A DNA stretch of 64,000 nucleotides from Pteria penguin (lineage: Eukaryota > Mollusca > Bivalvia > Pterioida > Pteriidae): positions 62,597,393-62,661,392 of the forward strand of contig CM068581.1 of the NCBI GenBank assembly GCA_035048485.1, given 5' to 3'. A model generated the notes under the pieces. The model had not been told where the DNA came from. It saw nothing but the letters and a program-made list of their open reading frames with translations, and made no database searches. Shown in pieces: positions 12,201-21,638 of this stretch. The position numbers and the translations under genes are program-made. Position 1 is the stretch's first letter. The number at the start of each line of letters is the position of its first letter.

Positions 12201-15200
12201 CGTATTCTGGGATATTTCATTTATATTAATACCAGAAACTTGAAGTATATTTCATCTATATAAATACCAGAAGTCTAAGGCAATACAAGTTTTGATATAT
12301 TCCATTTATATAGATACCAGAAGCTCAAGGCATACATATTATATTACGTTCATTTTATACTAATGAAGCTCAGAGCGCACAACCATATACAAGTGATATT
12401 CCTTTTTAATGGGCAAAATGTGGATGTGGTTTTTTTCAATGTAGCATAATTTGATAAAGATAAAGAAAATCTTTATGCTACAATTAGTTTACACTTGTAT
12501 TGTCGATCTGTTATATGCTCTAGGAGATAATGATTTTGTTAATATTGCTTTAAGTCGACGAAGTAAAGCAATGGAACTACCAATCATTAAAAAAAAGATC
12601 GCTGGGGTTTTTTTTTATAAAATCAAACTTAAATTCGTGTTTTGAATAGCAAGGAAATATTTTTCTGATTTGAGTGTTTGGGAATGGTTTGTTCCTACAT
12701 ATAGTGGCTGCAAACAAAACAAGTTAAACGTTAAATACTGATACCAGTTTGGTCAAAACATTAAATTATTTGTCGACACAAGTTTATGCTTTAATCACTG
12801 CATTATTCATTAGTATATTCCAATTATGTTGACACTGATGACAATAAGTATTTGACTTTTGTAGGTCCCTTGGTATGGTATCAGAGATTCGAGTACGCTA
12901 TAGGTCACTGGCTACAGAAATCCGCAGAACATGTATTTGGATGTGTGTTATGCAGCCCCGGGTGTTTCAGTATGTTTCGGTTGAAATCATTGATGGATGA
13001 CAACGTAATGAGAACATATGCCTCATTGCCCACGGAACCCAGTCATTTCTTGCAGTATGACCAAGGTAACGAAAACGCATACTGGTATGCTTCTTCCTTT
13101 CTCTACATATAGCTTTTTAATTTAAATAAAACGTTCGCATTAAATTTCTGATAACATTAACTTATCATAGAACAGTGTCTTGTTTGTTTACGAGGTATGA
13201 TAAAAAATCAAGCAGTTCTTGGTCCCGTGTACTTAAGAATACTTAGTATTGTAAGAATTGTCATTATTTTTCAATGTAATCTCCTGTCATTTCAATGCAC
13301 TTTCCCTCTCTTCCAATTTCTGATTCCCTTCAAAATAGAATGCTTCATTCATTTCCCCGAAATACTCATATACAGTGCCCACGAAACCCTCATTGTTCCC
13401 CAATTTCTTACCACGAATTAAGATTTTAGTGTGGGGTACATATACAAGTCGGATGGGACTAAATCTGGAGAATATTGGAAATGACGAAGAGCCTGGAAGC
13501 TGCATTCTGTTGCAGCCGTTATTGCAACATGGGAAGAGTCAGCGAGTGCATCATCCTGCAAGAACAGACCGCCTATGGTCATTTTTCCTCTTCTCTTTAT
13601 CACAATCTTCTAATGCAGTCTCTTTAACTCATTTGTGTACTACTATACATCATTTATCATGCGGCCTTAAGAAAATTCATCATGATTATTCCTCAATTAT
13701 CTCAAAAGACGGATACCGTGACTATCCCAGAGGATGAAACTCTCTTAAATAGTTCAGGAGGGGTTGATTCAGGATGAATCCATTGTATGCTTTGTTTCTT
13801 AAGTTAAGGATGAAATTGGTGAACTCAAGTTTCATTCTGAGTGACAATTCGACCAATAAGATCCTTGGGATCATCATAAAAGCAAGACAAAATCTGTTTA
13901 CCAGTTTATCTTCACTTAACATTCTAGGTTCCTATTTAGATATGCCTCTATTAAACTTGTTTGAACAGTCCCATATTAAACTTATAACAGGAGACGCTCA
14001 CCTTTTCCCGGGCACCTGGTCTCACCCCGGAATGTTGTATTTTCCAGCGTTAGCACCGGGTTGGATGGGACAAAACCATAAATTAGCAACCCCCCCCCTT
14101 TTTTTAAGACTTCGACACTGTATAATTGATCGACACTTCTTTGTTGTTTATCTATATCAACTTCTTCGGCTACATCTCGACGATTTCTTTTTCGGTCACA
14201 CATAACAAGAGTGTGCACAGTATAAACAATAATAAAAAGCTTTTGAAATATTTCTATTTCAACCAAGAACGTTAAAAATGATTGAATGATGGATTGATTA
14301 AGTTTTAATGCTTATTTATTGTATCAAAGTATATCGGACCGAGAATGTTTTTGATCATATCTTGTAGTTATAGACACAGCAGATAATCTACCGTTGTGTG
14401 GACATTTCTATGTTGTAAAGACAGAGGACTGCATTTACACCACTACATTGATTTCCTGACGTTAGGTTTAGACAGTTCCTTCATTAGAACCAAACAGATA
14501 ATATTAATAGTTTTCCTTTTCAAAAGACGCTTTACCATTTTCTTGATGTTGCAGGTGAGGACAGGTGGTTGTGTACCCTTCTCCTTCAACAGGGCTATAG
14601 AATCGAATACTGCGCAGCAGCGGAAGCAATCACGTTTGTACCGGAAGAGTTTAACGAATTTTTCAATCAACGTCGACGATGGATGCCATCCACAATGGCA
14701 AATATCTGGGATCTTTTACAAAGTTACTCGAGAACGACTAGAAAGAATCCCAACATTTCCTATTTCTACATATTCTATCAATTTGTGTTATTTTTCTCGA
14801 GTGTTTTAGGACCATCTACTGTACTTTTGGCTATGAACTCTGCCATTAATTCTGTGTTTAATATCCCGGCTTGGTTTGGATACTGTCTCGTGTATGTTCC
14901 TGTGATTCTCTTTATCTTTGCATGTCTAAAACTGAAAACAAACACCCAGCTGACTATTGCCATGATTCTGAGTGCTGTATACGCTTTGTTGATGATGACA
15001 GTGTTTGTTGGTACCCTGGTAAGTATTTCGAGCGAGGGATGGTACACGCCCACTGGCATGTTCATGTACATTCTCATTGGGACTTTTCTCGTTGCTGGTC
15101 TTCTACACCCACACGAGTTTGGGGATCTTGTCTGGGGTGTTTTATACTTCATTTGTATACCAGCAGGATACCTCTTCCTCGTCATTTATGCTATCTGCAA

Positions 15201-16293
15201 TCTTAACAACGTGTCTTGGGGGACAAGAGAAACCCAGAAAGCTGTCCTGGAAAGTAACACCACAAATAAGAAGAAAAGTAAAATTAAGGAAGCCGAGGAT
15301 GAATTAGGCAATGTAACGTCAGATATGATTGACGAGATGATAAAACAAGTTAAAGAAACAAGGATAGCCAATGCTTCCTGCATGGATTCCATTCTTTCCA
15401 TTTTCAGATGGATGAACAATTTAGTTATTCTTCGATCACTGGAATCTGTTCAAGTAGCACTGAACAAAATGAAAGATAGTGATGAAGCGGCAAAGGATAC
15501 GAAAAGTCCCGTTAAAAATATGTTCAAGAGGACTATGCGCATAAAAAGAGAAAACAATGATATAGATGATACCTCATGGGCTAAGAACGAAGTGGACGGC
15601 AAACCACACTACATTTTAGAAGAAGAAGCCACGTTTTGGAAACTACTTATCCAGAAATATCTTCATCCGATCGATGCGGACAAGAAAAAGGAAGAAGACG
15701 ACAAAGAGGCTCTGGCCGAATTAAGAAACAAGATGGCTTTCGGATTCTTTTTCTTGAATGCATTATGGTTAACTATCATGAGCGCCATGACAGAAGTAAA
15801 ATATATCCTTCATGTTCAGATTGCGCAGCCATCTGGGCCACCAATTACCATTGAGCCTTTGGGGTTTGTTTTCCTTGTAGTATTCACTATCTTGTTAGCT
15901 ATGCAATTTTTAGGAATGCTCATTCACAGATACGGCACACTTTTACATATAATATCAGCCACAAAGCTTGCACGGAAGTCAACAAGCGAGGAATCGCTGA
16001 AACAGATTGTGGAAATGTTAAAAAGCCCAGAGTCAACTGCAGATGATGACGAAAGCACGGTTTATGAAGACATTTCAAATTTCAGTATTGACAAAGATGT
16101 CCTTTATGAAAACCATAAATTTCATAAAAGTTTTCGTAAAAAAGGCGGACGTAGACCACTTTCTCATTTACAGCCAAGTCAGAAGAAGAATGCAACCCTG
16201 GATCTACGCAAGACATTAAGAGCAAATTATAAGAAAGCAAAGGAACACCGCTCTGGAAATAGATATGTGAATGAAGGGTTCGATGCTGTATAA
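256..16293 (+). CDS. Chitin synthase copy 1, type 2 (5' end outside window)
   Basis: Processive membrane glycosyltransferase (GT2, Chitin_synth_2 type) that polymerises UDP-GlcNAc into chitin and extrudes it across the plasma membrane. Exons read from GT-AG boundaries and by alignment to copy 2: 256-357, 1348-1542, 1898-1968, 7493-7601, 7921-8071, 8568-8699, 9292-9427, 12865-13065, 14555-16293. All splice phases agree. The first visible exon encodes a membrane helix (IFFIGW) followed by TSGGEERLAF. Later exons carry the catalytic block: YICATMWHEN, LDGDVDFQP, GPLVWYQRFEYAIGHW, EDRWLCT and QRRRW, then a C-terminal multi-helix region. The upstream exons seen in copy 2 must lie to the left of the window. 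Its introns contain the gypsy, Penelope-type and mariner insertions. Differences from copy 2 are one extra codon in exon 256-357, one extra codon in exon 8568-8699 (IPNFRD versus IPFRD), and a longer, diverged C-terminal tail. No stops or frameshifts were seen in the exons, so it looks functional. Confidence 0.93.
690..841 (+). mobile_element. tRNA-derived SINE, family 2, in copy 1 intron
   Basis: The head contains a tRNA box-B sequence (GGGTTCGATTTCC) and ends in AATCAACCAACAACC. Its body, gttggtaacctcctgcttcc then ttgttgaaagcgacgtaaaa, recurs in reverse orientation at 52164-52337, 28881-28999, 33076-33200 and 49052-49118. A pol III-transcribed SINE is inferred from box B. No clear target duplication was found for this copy. 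Confidence 0.7.
2232..2438 (-). repeat. 3' LTR of the gypsy-type element
   Basis: 207-bp copy matching 6469-6675 at all but four positions. On the minus strand it starts TGTCATGATA just after the purine tract. The 5-bp target duplicate tgcac abuts its outer end at 2227-2231. Confidence 0.92.
2625..2939 (-). CDS. Integrase C-terminal extension of the gypsy-type element
   Basis: A 104-codon frame overlapping the upstream one by 14 nt. It starts DLEPGDNVRVKTG and includes the TLRRNRRHI motif commonly found at the end of gypsy integrases, where it binds DNA. It is followed by a 190-bp tail to the purine tract. The frame change at 2926-2939 may be an indel. Confidence 0.75.
   Translation of the reverse strand: MKDLEPGDNVRVKTGNEREWTKGTIVSKSAEPRSYIVKVNNKTLRRNRRHIMKTQSEKHTEIDHDELDDVLPDPSENQINNSREHGKSRYGRTIKPTKRLIEDM
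2926..4746 (-). CDS. RT connection, RNase H and integrase of the gypsy-type element
   Basis: A 606-codon frame. After the RT thumb (YIGHIFCQEGMKPDPDKV) comes RNase H, with ILSVDSSSEGIGACLMQ and TDHKPLESLF. The integrase follows with an HHCC zinc finger (HSSHMGIEKTKC, then CNVCNRF) and the D, D, E core in IIVDYYSKFFEV, IDNGPQYAS and PQSNGMVERT. Domain order is that of Ty3/gypsy. The C-terminal end of integrase lies in the adjoining frame 2939-2625. Confidence 0.9.
   Translation of the reverse strand: MTFWSGEKNEKQHNERLKQVLERTRKINLRLNKEKCKIGLTKVKYIGHIFCQEGMKPDPDKVRAINDMKTPTNKKELQRFMGMVNYVGKFIPNLSTINKPLRTLLEKDIQWHWEERHESCYKKLKQALLNAPLLRYYDVNKSVILSVDSSSEGIGACLMQNSQPVSYASKSLSEAEKNYSQIEKELLAIIFGCVKYHQYVYGKRIEIETDHKPLESLFRKPLATAPPRIQRMMLRVQMYDLNVKYKPGKDLYIADTLSRSTRKDAGEIDNTVDKFDVHTLEYMPISDRKMTIFKTETEKDPSLQQLKQTVIEGWPEHKSECSNAVKPYWNFRDEIGYYKGYLTKNKRLIVPNALQKDMLSQLHSSHMGIEKTKCRARDILFWPGMNREISELVLNCNVCNRFRNSQQKEPLLQHDFPERPWQKVGTELDRENYLIIVDYYSKFFEVCKPKATSSMHVIKKIKEAFARYGIPEEVVIDNGPQYASTDFKKFAKSYNFKHVTSSPRYPQSNGMVERTIQTIKNILKKSKADCQDPYLALLELRNTPIDDQDSPAQLMFGRRTKTLIPINPQQLKPQKVNNNIIMRKFRQKAEKTKILSRQKRKTIERS
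4703..5316 (-). pseudogene. Reverse transcriptase region of the gypsy-type element, two frames
   Basis: Two overlapping frames (5316-5074 and 5080-4703) together cover the N-terminal connection and RT fingers/palm. Visible motifs are RICLDPRDLNKAV, FSKLDASSGFYHLKLDEES, FGRYKYLRMPMG and IMDDILVWG with the catalytic Asp pair (an I replaces the usual Y before MDD). The small overlap and the change of frame at 5074-5080 and again near 4725 indicate indels rather than programmed shifts. Left as found: a broken copy. Confidence 0.85.
5337..6458 (-). CDS. Gag and protease region of the gypsy-type element
   Basis: A 373-codon frame whose ATG lies 10 bp past the primer-binding site. An N-terminal Gag-like region is followed by two zinc knuckles, CNKCGNNHEKRKC (slightly short) and CYNCHKANHFSKMC (canonical CX2CX4HX4C), a Lys-rich stretch, and a retropepsin motif IDTGAQVNVIS with the catalytic Asp. 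It packages element RNA and cleaves the polyprotein. The frame ends shortly after the protease; RT is in another frame. Confidence 0.88.
   Translation of the reverse strand: MEKLPPPPILSLEGNLKENWRKFSQLFNIYMAATGVGKKDDSVKTNTLLHLIGPDSVEIYNNFEFASEEDKMKLEPVMEKVAEYFNPRKNVIFERHIFNSRCQQVSESIDNYVTDLKMKAKSCEFGELKDTLIRDRIVGGIKNDSVRSRLLRTLDLTLEKAVEICRTAEATENQMKVMAEGGDQTESVNIVKGKQRKQSGLIKNCNKCGNNHEKRKCPAFGQECYNCHKANHFSKMCRKKKDAKKKKKGQKQNKPNVDAIETSDESDASDEYFMNAINKENKKSDKEWNVNLKIGTKVLKTKIDTGAQVNVISLNTFKSLSKDTLRKSKAKLVSYSGHGIKPCGKVSLTVSYKGKYYGLIFKLYRKMLYQFWD
6469..6675 (-). repeat. 5' LTR of the gypsy-type element
   Basis: Partner of 2232-2438. Its inner end is followed on the minus strand by the TGGTGTCAGAA primer-binding site. 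The outer end abuts tgcac at 6676-6680. Confidence 0.92.
6841..6905. repeat. Short interspersed segment seen three times
   Basis: cacatttcaataacttatgtctctt resembles 39375-39400 (same orientation) and 26098-26132 (reverse). Probably the terminus of one dispersed repeat; no boundaries. Confidence 0.4.
7010..7430. repeat. Local duplication: two 175-bp copies around a partial third
   Basis: Segment 7010-7184 is repeated almost exactly at 7256-7430 (period 246 bp), with a partial copy 7185-7253 between them. The copy 2 intron has only a single diverged counterpart near 34130-34230, so the duplication arose after the paralogues split. It lies just before the exon at 7493. Confidence 0.88.
9292..9427 (+). 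CDS. Copy 1 exon with catalytic DGD motif
   Basis: Begins after tttag with AENTYV and contains LDGDVDFQP, the Asp-Gly-Asp signature that binds the UDP-sugar and metal in chitin synthases. It ends in GRIKPGGS with phase 1 before gtatat. The exon is 136 nt, as in copy 2 (36092-36227). The following intron (9428-12864) holds the 56-bp shared block, a Penelope-type relic and a 50-bp minisatellite. Confidence 0.92.
9493..9548 (+). other. 56-bp block identical to copy 2 3' flank
   Basis: Lies about 65 bp into the intron after the DGD exon and is identical to 42480-42535, just past the copy 2 stop codon. Surrounding sequence does not match. Function unknown; see findings. Confidence 0.8.
9637..11996 (-). 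mobile_element. Penelope-type retroelement relic in copy 1 intron
   Basis: Broken reverse transcriptase on the minus strand. Frames: 11996-11805; 11648-11460 with YVFVPADKAGNN; 11405-10701 with IYWLPKLHNIPYKSRFI, STFDFSTLYTSLPHDLI and VGIPMGTNCAPLIADLF; an intervening stretch holding RYLDDILV around 10660; and 10452-9994 with QGYRYHKLRKTFGKFF. The YWLPKLHK...GIPMGTN...DD pattern belongs to a reverse transcriptase group common in mollusc genomes that I associate with Penelope-like elements; that assignment is from memory and moderate. Several stops and shifts separate the pieces. The 3' flank 9637-9990 resembles 31190-31620 in reverse. Confidence 0.7.
12060..12380. repeat. Degenerate minisatellite, about 50-bp unit, 6 copies
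   Basis: Repeats of a unit containing accagaagctcaaggcata and catttatattaatacc, alternating with a variant ending aggttttgatatattcc. It lies between the Penelope-type relic and the exon at 12865. Confidence 0.8.
13287..13640 (-). pseudogene. mariner-type transposase remnant
   Basis: On the minus strand, 13603-13418 encodes FLQDDALADSSHV and then YSPDLVPSDLYMYP, matching the second and third Asp blocks of mariner (DD34D) transposases. The next frame, 13505-13287, continues with IRGKKLGNNEGF and EAFYFEGNQKLEE, the usual mariner C-terminal region. Frame changes between the two and loss of the N-terminal half mark it as dead. It sits in the intron between exons 12865-13065 and 14555-16293 of copy 1. 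Confidence 0.78.
14555..16293 (+). CDS. Copy 1 terminal exon: EDRW/QRRRW core, membrane domain and tail
   Basis: Starts after ttgcag and completes the glycine codon before EDRWLCT (acceptor base of the product-binding region). QRRRW follows about 35 residues on; this is the hallmark of processive chitin synthases, where Q and W line the product tunnel. Next come five to six hydrophobic helices, the SWGTRE motif, a charged helix-rich linker (EAEDELGN, Lys/Glu-rich, probable coiled coil), two more helices near LEEEATFWKLL to FLGMLIHRYG, and a basic tail ending in RYVNEGFDAV. The stop is TAA at 16291-16293. The tail differs from copy 2 by indels, whereas the first half of the exon is nearly identical. 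Confidence 0.93.
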
Positions 16294-16533
16294 TATCGCG
16301 GAGAAATGTTATGAAGTAATAAGGAAGATGAAAAACGCGAAAAGAAATTAAGTGTAGTACCGCAAGAAAATGGTATGTAATAAAATGGACTTTATGCCAT
16401 TGGGAAACGTAATACGATACGAAAAGAAATGGAAGCAATGGTTTTTATTTTGCACAGTGTGAAAAATACGATATAGAGAATCAACAGACTGTACTTTTAT
16501 AGAGCGTTATTTTATAGAATGATTCGATGTCAA

Positions 16534-16539
16534 AATAAA
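16534..16539 (+). terminator. Candidate poly(A) signal of chitin synthase copy 1
   Basis: AATAAA about 240 bp downstream of the stop codon and upstream of the long TA microsatellite. This is an assignment by position only; cleavage-site data would be needed to confirm it. Confidence 0.45.
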
Positions 16540-16639
16540 ATGAAATTGTAGTTCGAGCAATGTTGTAGAAAATTTGACTAAGTAAATGCACACAGTGTTA
16601 TGTTTGGATAATACATTTATAAGTCAAGTAAAATGTATG

Positions 16640-16748
<109 letters not shown>

Positions 16749-17214
16749 TTATTTATTTATTATATACTATAACAACAGAAGACTGACCAGGAAGAATGGC
16801 ATCTTTCTATTGATGTATCATCTACCCTTTTGAAGTTGTTATATGTAAATACAATATTCATCATATATCATCAAGTATAAAAGGTTATAATGAAGATTAT
16901 TCGATCTGTTCATCTCAGTTTATATAAAATTTTGTTTCATTTGTAACTTAATTCCAAAACCTTTACATGTATTTAAGTTCAAATTATGTTTTACAAATGA
17001 CTTAATAAACATTATTTCCGCATTGTTGTTTCCTCTTTATTTTAGCAGCAAGAGTTCAGTAATAAAGGCAACTGGAGCGTCCGAGGAAATTTGCCTACTT
17101 TTATCTTTTACTTCGGTGGAATTTTTAATTGCCTTAACCAGGTTTCCTCAGATAAGAAAGACATTGAAATTATTTGATTCCTCTGATACAAAATCCGAGG
17201 TTTCGATTGGGTGT

Positions 17215-17330
17215 AATATAAAGTTTATTCACAACTTGCAATCAATAACCCATCCTTCCCATAGAGGAGTGATGGGGTGCATGAATTCCTGCACTCTTAT
17301 GGTCAAATATCAACATCATATAATTTTGAT
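17215..17330. repeat. Interspersed repeat fragment
   Basis: Contains caatcaataacccatccttc and tagaggagtgatggggt, which recur in the same order and orientation at 43949-44030. Unclassified. Confidence 0.55.
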
Positions 17331-17901
17331 AATCAAAGTATGACGAATAATCTTGAAGTATCCCTGTCTAGACGTTAGAAATGACGTAATAAGTCATTCT
17401 GTCAACTGCATGTCTTTATCCATGTTATAATGTAAGCATTAGAATTAATGCCTCATTTAATTTTCATTTGCAATAGAATGCCTATGTCTAGTGGTTTTTG
17501 CTATTACATGCGTTCATTATCAACGACTTGATAAGTAAATTATTTATGATGAATCTACAAAATTAAGCATAAAATATGAGTTTTCTAAAAATATATAATC
17601 TTTATTACCTGTGTTTTAAACGTTAGTTTCATGCTTAAATCTATTGCTGATTGTGACGTCAAACATTAGTACTTTGTAATTTACGATCGAGGCTTTGAGT
17701 GGACTCGAGAGCACTTTATCTAAAAGTCTTTAAACGGTATTAAAAATAAATTTCCTACCATGGAATTTCTCACCATAAGATGTTAGTGTCCAAATGGAAA
17801 AAGCCACATAATCTATGTCCCGATGTATGTTCCGAAATGTCGGTTAGTTATGAGGGTAGAAAAGTTCACATTAATCAAGAGAATACAGACACATCTTGTT
17901 C

Positions 17902-18049
17902 TTAATTTTTACCCTTTTCTGCATTCTCCTGCTGTTGAGTATTATCCAGTGACTGCTTCCTGAGCTTTTTATATTCAGGAGATTCAGGAGGTATCACAAC
18001 ACGAAGTACTTCCCCCTTTGGAATAGAGGCCCAGTCTAGTTCCCCCAGA
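17902..18049 (-). other. Coding-looking terminal-exon candidate, unidentified
   Basis: On the minus strand, an AG acceptor (CATACAG) is followed by a phase-1 open frame of 48 codons to TAA. It begins LGELDWASIPKGEVL and contains PPESPEYKKLRKQ and a Gln/Glu/Lys-rich end. Composition and lack of AT bias look like real protein sequence, unlike the flanking DNA. No matching upstream exon was recognised, and I do not recognise the protein. It could be the last exon of a minus-strand gene or a stranded gene fragment between the two chitin synthases. Confidence 0.4.
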
Positions 18050-18588
18050 CTGTATGTCAGGGTTTACTATTAGACGGTCTACTTGCGGTCTGTAATTTAC
18101 AATCACTGAATCTGTAAAAGCAAAGAAAATCAGAAAACGGCTGATATTTAGATCAAATAATTTGGGAGAAATCCTTTCTCTCTCGTGTAGTAATGGAGTA
18201 ATACAACTCGACAGTAACTTAACAAAGAATATGACAATGAAATCAAGCCCCCCCCCCCCCCCAAAAAAAGAGGCTAGAGTCAATAACAATTTCGTGTATT
18301 TAAATATGTTTCATCAAATGGAATCCAGAGTTATGAGTTTGATACTTGATTTTGAATGAATTTACCAAAGTAACATGTTACCTGTTACATATGAATCATT
18401 AGCGATTTAAATATTCACCTAAATAAATCATGAAGATCACTTAGTTGTTACATCAATGCAAAAAAGTTTTACTATAGATGTCACTTCTCTGAGTTTAATA
18501 AAAAGGAATAAGCTGTGGATGACAAAAGTAACCACACACATGTAAAGAGGACATAAAAAAATGTTCGTTGCAGTACTAACTGTGGACA

Positions 18589-18755
18589 ATACACCGATCC
18601 ACTTTTCAGCATAGAAAGCGATGTTTCGCGGACTTTTAATTGTTATGCTTATGACGTCATAATCAAATGTCCGACTTGTCCAACCTTGCGTGACGTCATC
18701 ACAGTCGTATTTTGCGCTAAAGTGCTTGACATTCGACGAAAGTGGATCGGTGTAT
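18589..18755. mobile_element. MITE with 17-bp perfect terminal inverted repeats
   Basis: The ends atacaccgatccacttt and aaagtggatcggtgtat are exact inverse complements and include TA at each edge, as in Tc1/mariner-type insertions. The interior has two TGACGTCA palindromes. A diverged relative lies at 62985-63150 in a TRAPPC3 intron. Confidence 0.85.
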
Positions 18756-19504
18756 TACAGCGAAAATCGTCCCCCTGTGGATGTTGTTACCTACCACAAA
18801 TGAAGAACATTCAAAGAATCCCAAATTTTATATATAAAAAAAAAACCCTTCCATTTAAAAAACAAGCATCAACAGGGTATGAATGCAACGCCCAAGGAAA
18901 AAATTGCGTAAGTTTGTAGACGGGTCAGTTTAACGGTGTCATATTTTCGATATCATGGGCGTTTAATCACTTTTTAACCCGATGATATGAAATTAGCAGA
19001 AATTTTTATCCTACTGAAGTCGACAATTTTATAATAATTGTTCGTATGTACATTGTCAATTGTTCCAATGTATATATATCCAATGGAGTAGATGAATTTC
19101 GCTAATGTATCTTTCAAAACCAGGGTTTCTAAATATCTTGATCTGTCATTATTTAAATATGTCAATACGGCCGCTGGTTTAGATGTCTGAAGATAATGTA
19201 ATAACTTTTTTGTCCATTACATTTTTAAAGCAGGTGTGCTAAAGAAACCACAGTATTTTTTTTTTGTTTTCAAGAAAAGAAATGACACATTATCTCGGTA
19301 AAAATGGAAGAAGTTCGAACAAATTTTACATTTATGTAATGATGACACAAAATTACAGCATATACAGCTGTTTCTTATAATCAAAATTGAAACTGAATTT
19401 AATATTTGCATACAAGGTCAGACCTACTTCAAAGACACAATATTTTAAGCAATTGCCTGTCTTGAAACAAACGCATTTCACTATTCCTTATACTAATTGT
19501 TTAT
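18756..19504. other. Space between chitin synthase genes, nothing recognised
   Basis: AT-rich sequence between the MITE and the 19505 repeat. Short frames here lack family features. Confidence 0.5.
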
Positions 19505-20350
19505 ACAAACAAAAGGCCCAAGTGGGTCTATATCACTCGCCTGAACACAATTTGTTCATTCACCAATAACTGCCTGTTCGACGAAATTTGTAGATACATT
19601 TATGCACAGAAGCTGTGTTCTCTACTCTCATAAAGAAAATGATACAAAAATATATGGAAAAGATAGACTAAAACTCCTTTTTACCATTTTGTTTTTATTC
19701 TTAAATATTATTTAAAAGCTTGGTTTGGTGTAAGATGAACAAAACATATTTTGCCTTAAGCAGTTTTCGATCTGTTTCTTTTCAGCATGCCAGAACAGGC
19801 CTATGTGAAAATTTGAAAAATCATAATAAAATTTGAAAACAGAGTTTCACATGACACGTTTAAATAACCCTTGAAATAGATATTTTCAAATAAATATAAG
19901 AAAATAAATGCTTTATTGTTTCTCTGTACTGAACAGATCTATCATATGACAAAATATGTGGAAATGAGGCATGGCAAAAAGACATATAAAAGGTCAACAA
20001 TTTGATTTCAGAATGGAATCAAAATCAAAAAACTTCTTAAGACAACCTTCTAGACCATTCTGATGCATTTAGCGCGTTCTTTTATGCAGTCAAACTGATG
20101 AAAAAATTTGTCAACGAGGGAACCCTCTGGGGTCTATGTCATCCATCACCAGGATCCCTCCCCTGAAAATTTTGGTAGAAAATAGCAATATTTGTAGGAA
20201 AACTTGCGTACTTCATATCGACCAAGTTTCCACATAATGTCTGGATTTACCAATTGATAGCTCTGGTAAAAAAACAGCAAAATTCGTAGATGATTTTAAG
20301 TGCTTCATTCGTACCAAGTTTCATCTATATCTCTAAATACTTATAAACCT
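19505..20350 (+). repeat. Interspersed repeat with 'aagtgggtctatatc' end
   Basis: Starts with aggcccaagtgggtctatat, and the inverse of this sequence closes the repeat at 27370-28130. The remainder contains variants of 'ccaagtttc' followed by 'gtag', typical of multi-copy mollusc intergenic repeats. No coding capacity. Boundaries approximate. Confidence 0.5.
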
Positions 20351-21378
20351 AATTATTACAAACTAACATGTTGTAAAATTTGCAATAATTACAAGGAAAT
20401 AATTTTTGTATTCCAATACTTTCTATATTTGTTACAATAAAATCAGTTAAATTACACAAAATCAATGCATTATAGGGAACCCAAAAATGGAAAAACTAAG
20501 ATATTAAAAGAAATAAAACGAAATGACAACATCCTTAAAGGCGTGAAAAAAGTAAAAAAAAAAAACTCGAGTTTAAACGAAAAGAACAATCTTGAATCTT
20601 GCATCATTCTACATCACTTAATTACTTTTTTTCACTATAGTTTTCTGGTTCCGTTTACTACTTTTGAAGAAGATTTTTAAAGAAGAGTACCCACTTTGCC
20701 ATACTTTTATCTCTAATGACGTCACCTGTTGACAGATCTGGCAAAAATACAAAACTTGTGGAGGTATATTAGAAGTACACGTATACCAAATTTGATCAAA
20801 GTCTTTCAAGCACTTTAGGTGGAGAAGTCGAACATGTGAAAAGTTTACGACGGACGACAGAATGGCAGACGACGACTCAGGTAATCTAAACATCAACCAA
20901 TATAAGGAGGGTTACTTCGTGACCACTTTTCCGTTTTCCCATGGTGGTTGCTTACAGCAGATTTAACTGTATGTATAAGAAGACTTTAAGTAATCTTTCA
21001 TAAAAGATTCAAATATCATGCATATTAAGGTGAATAAGCTTGATAATGTTAATCATTAAATCAATATCGAAGAAGTACCAAACCGTTAATCATTCTCAAA
21101 GTCCAAGGACAGATACAAAATCGTGTAAGTTTCAAAAAGGAACTGCTGTGAACCCCGAAATACTGAAAAATTCCGAGGTGAGACCAGGTGTATAATTTTC
21201 TGATGAAATTTGTTACAATTATACTTACTTTTTTGGTACAAAAATGCCTTCAGAAAAAGAGAGAGAGAGCAAAACTTTCTGCACGAGATCACTTCATTAT
21301 TCATACCAGAATTGTACGGTTACATTTGTTGCAGAAGTCAGTTAAAATATCATACAAATATAAAACAACGCCTAATCG

Positions 21379-21384
<6 letters not shown>

Positions 21385-21412
<28 letters not shown>
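21385..21412. repeat. (TA)n microsatellite
   Basis: About 14 TA units in the region between the two chitin synthases. Confidence 0.95.
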
Positions 21413-21414
<2 letters not shown>

Positions 21415-21638
21415 TATTAAACTTATTGAATCAGACAACACACATTAAATAAACACATGATAAGAAATGTAGTACGGGACAATAAAAATCATAGATCCTT
21501 TCATATTCTATCGCACTACTATAAAATGGGAGGTAAAATTATATCTATATAATTAAGATTACATATAATTATATTTTTGTATAATTATATTATATTTCGC
21601 GAATTTTCTTATAGATATAATAATAATAATAATAATAA

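Noticed and set aside
14778..15185. Long minus-strand frames opposite the chitin synthase terminal exons
   Set aside because: Shadow frames of the conserved coding exon; also seen opposite copy 2 for the same reason.
17023..17343. 106-codon plus-strand frame after copy 1
   Set aside because: No family features, and its second half is an interspersed repeat shared with 43949; not supported as a gene.
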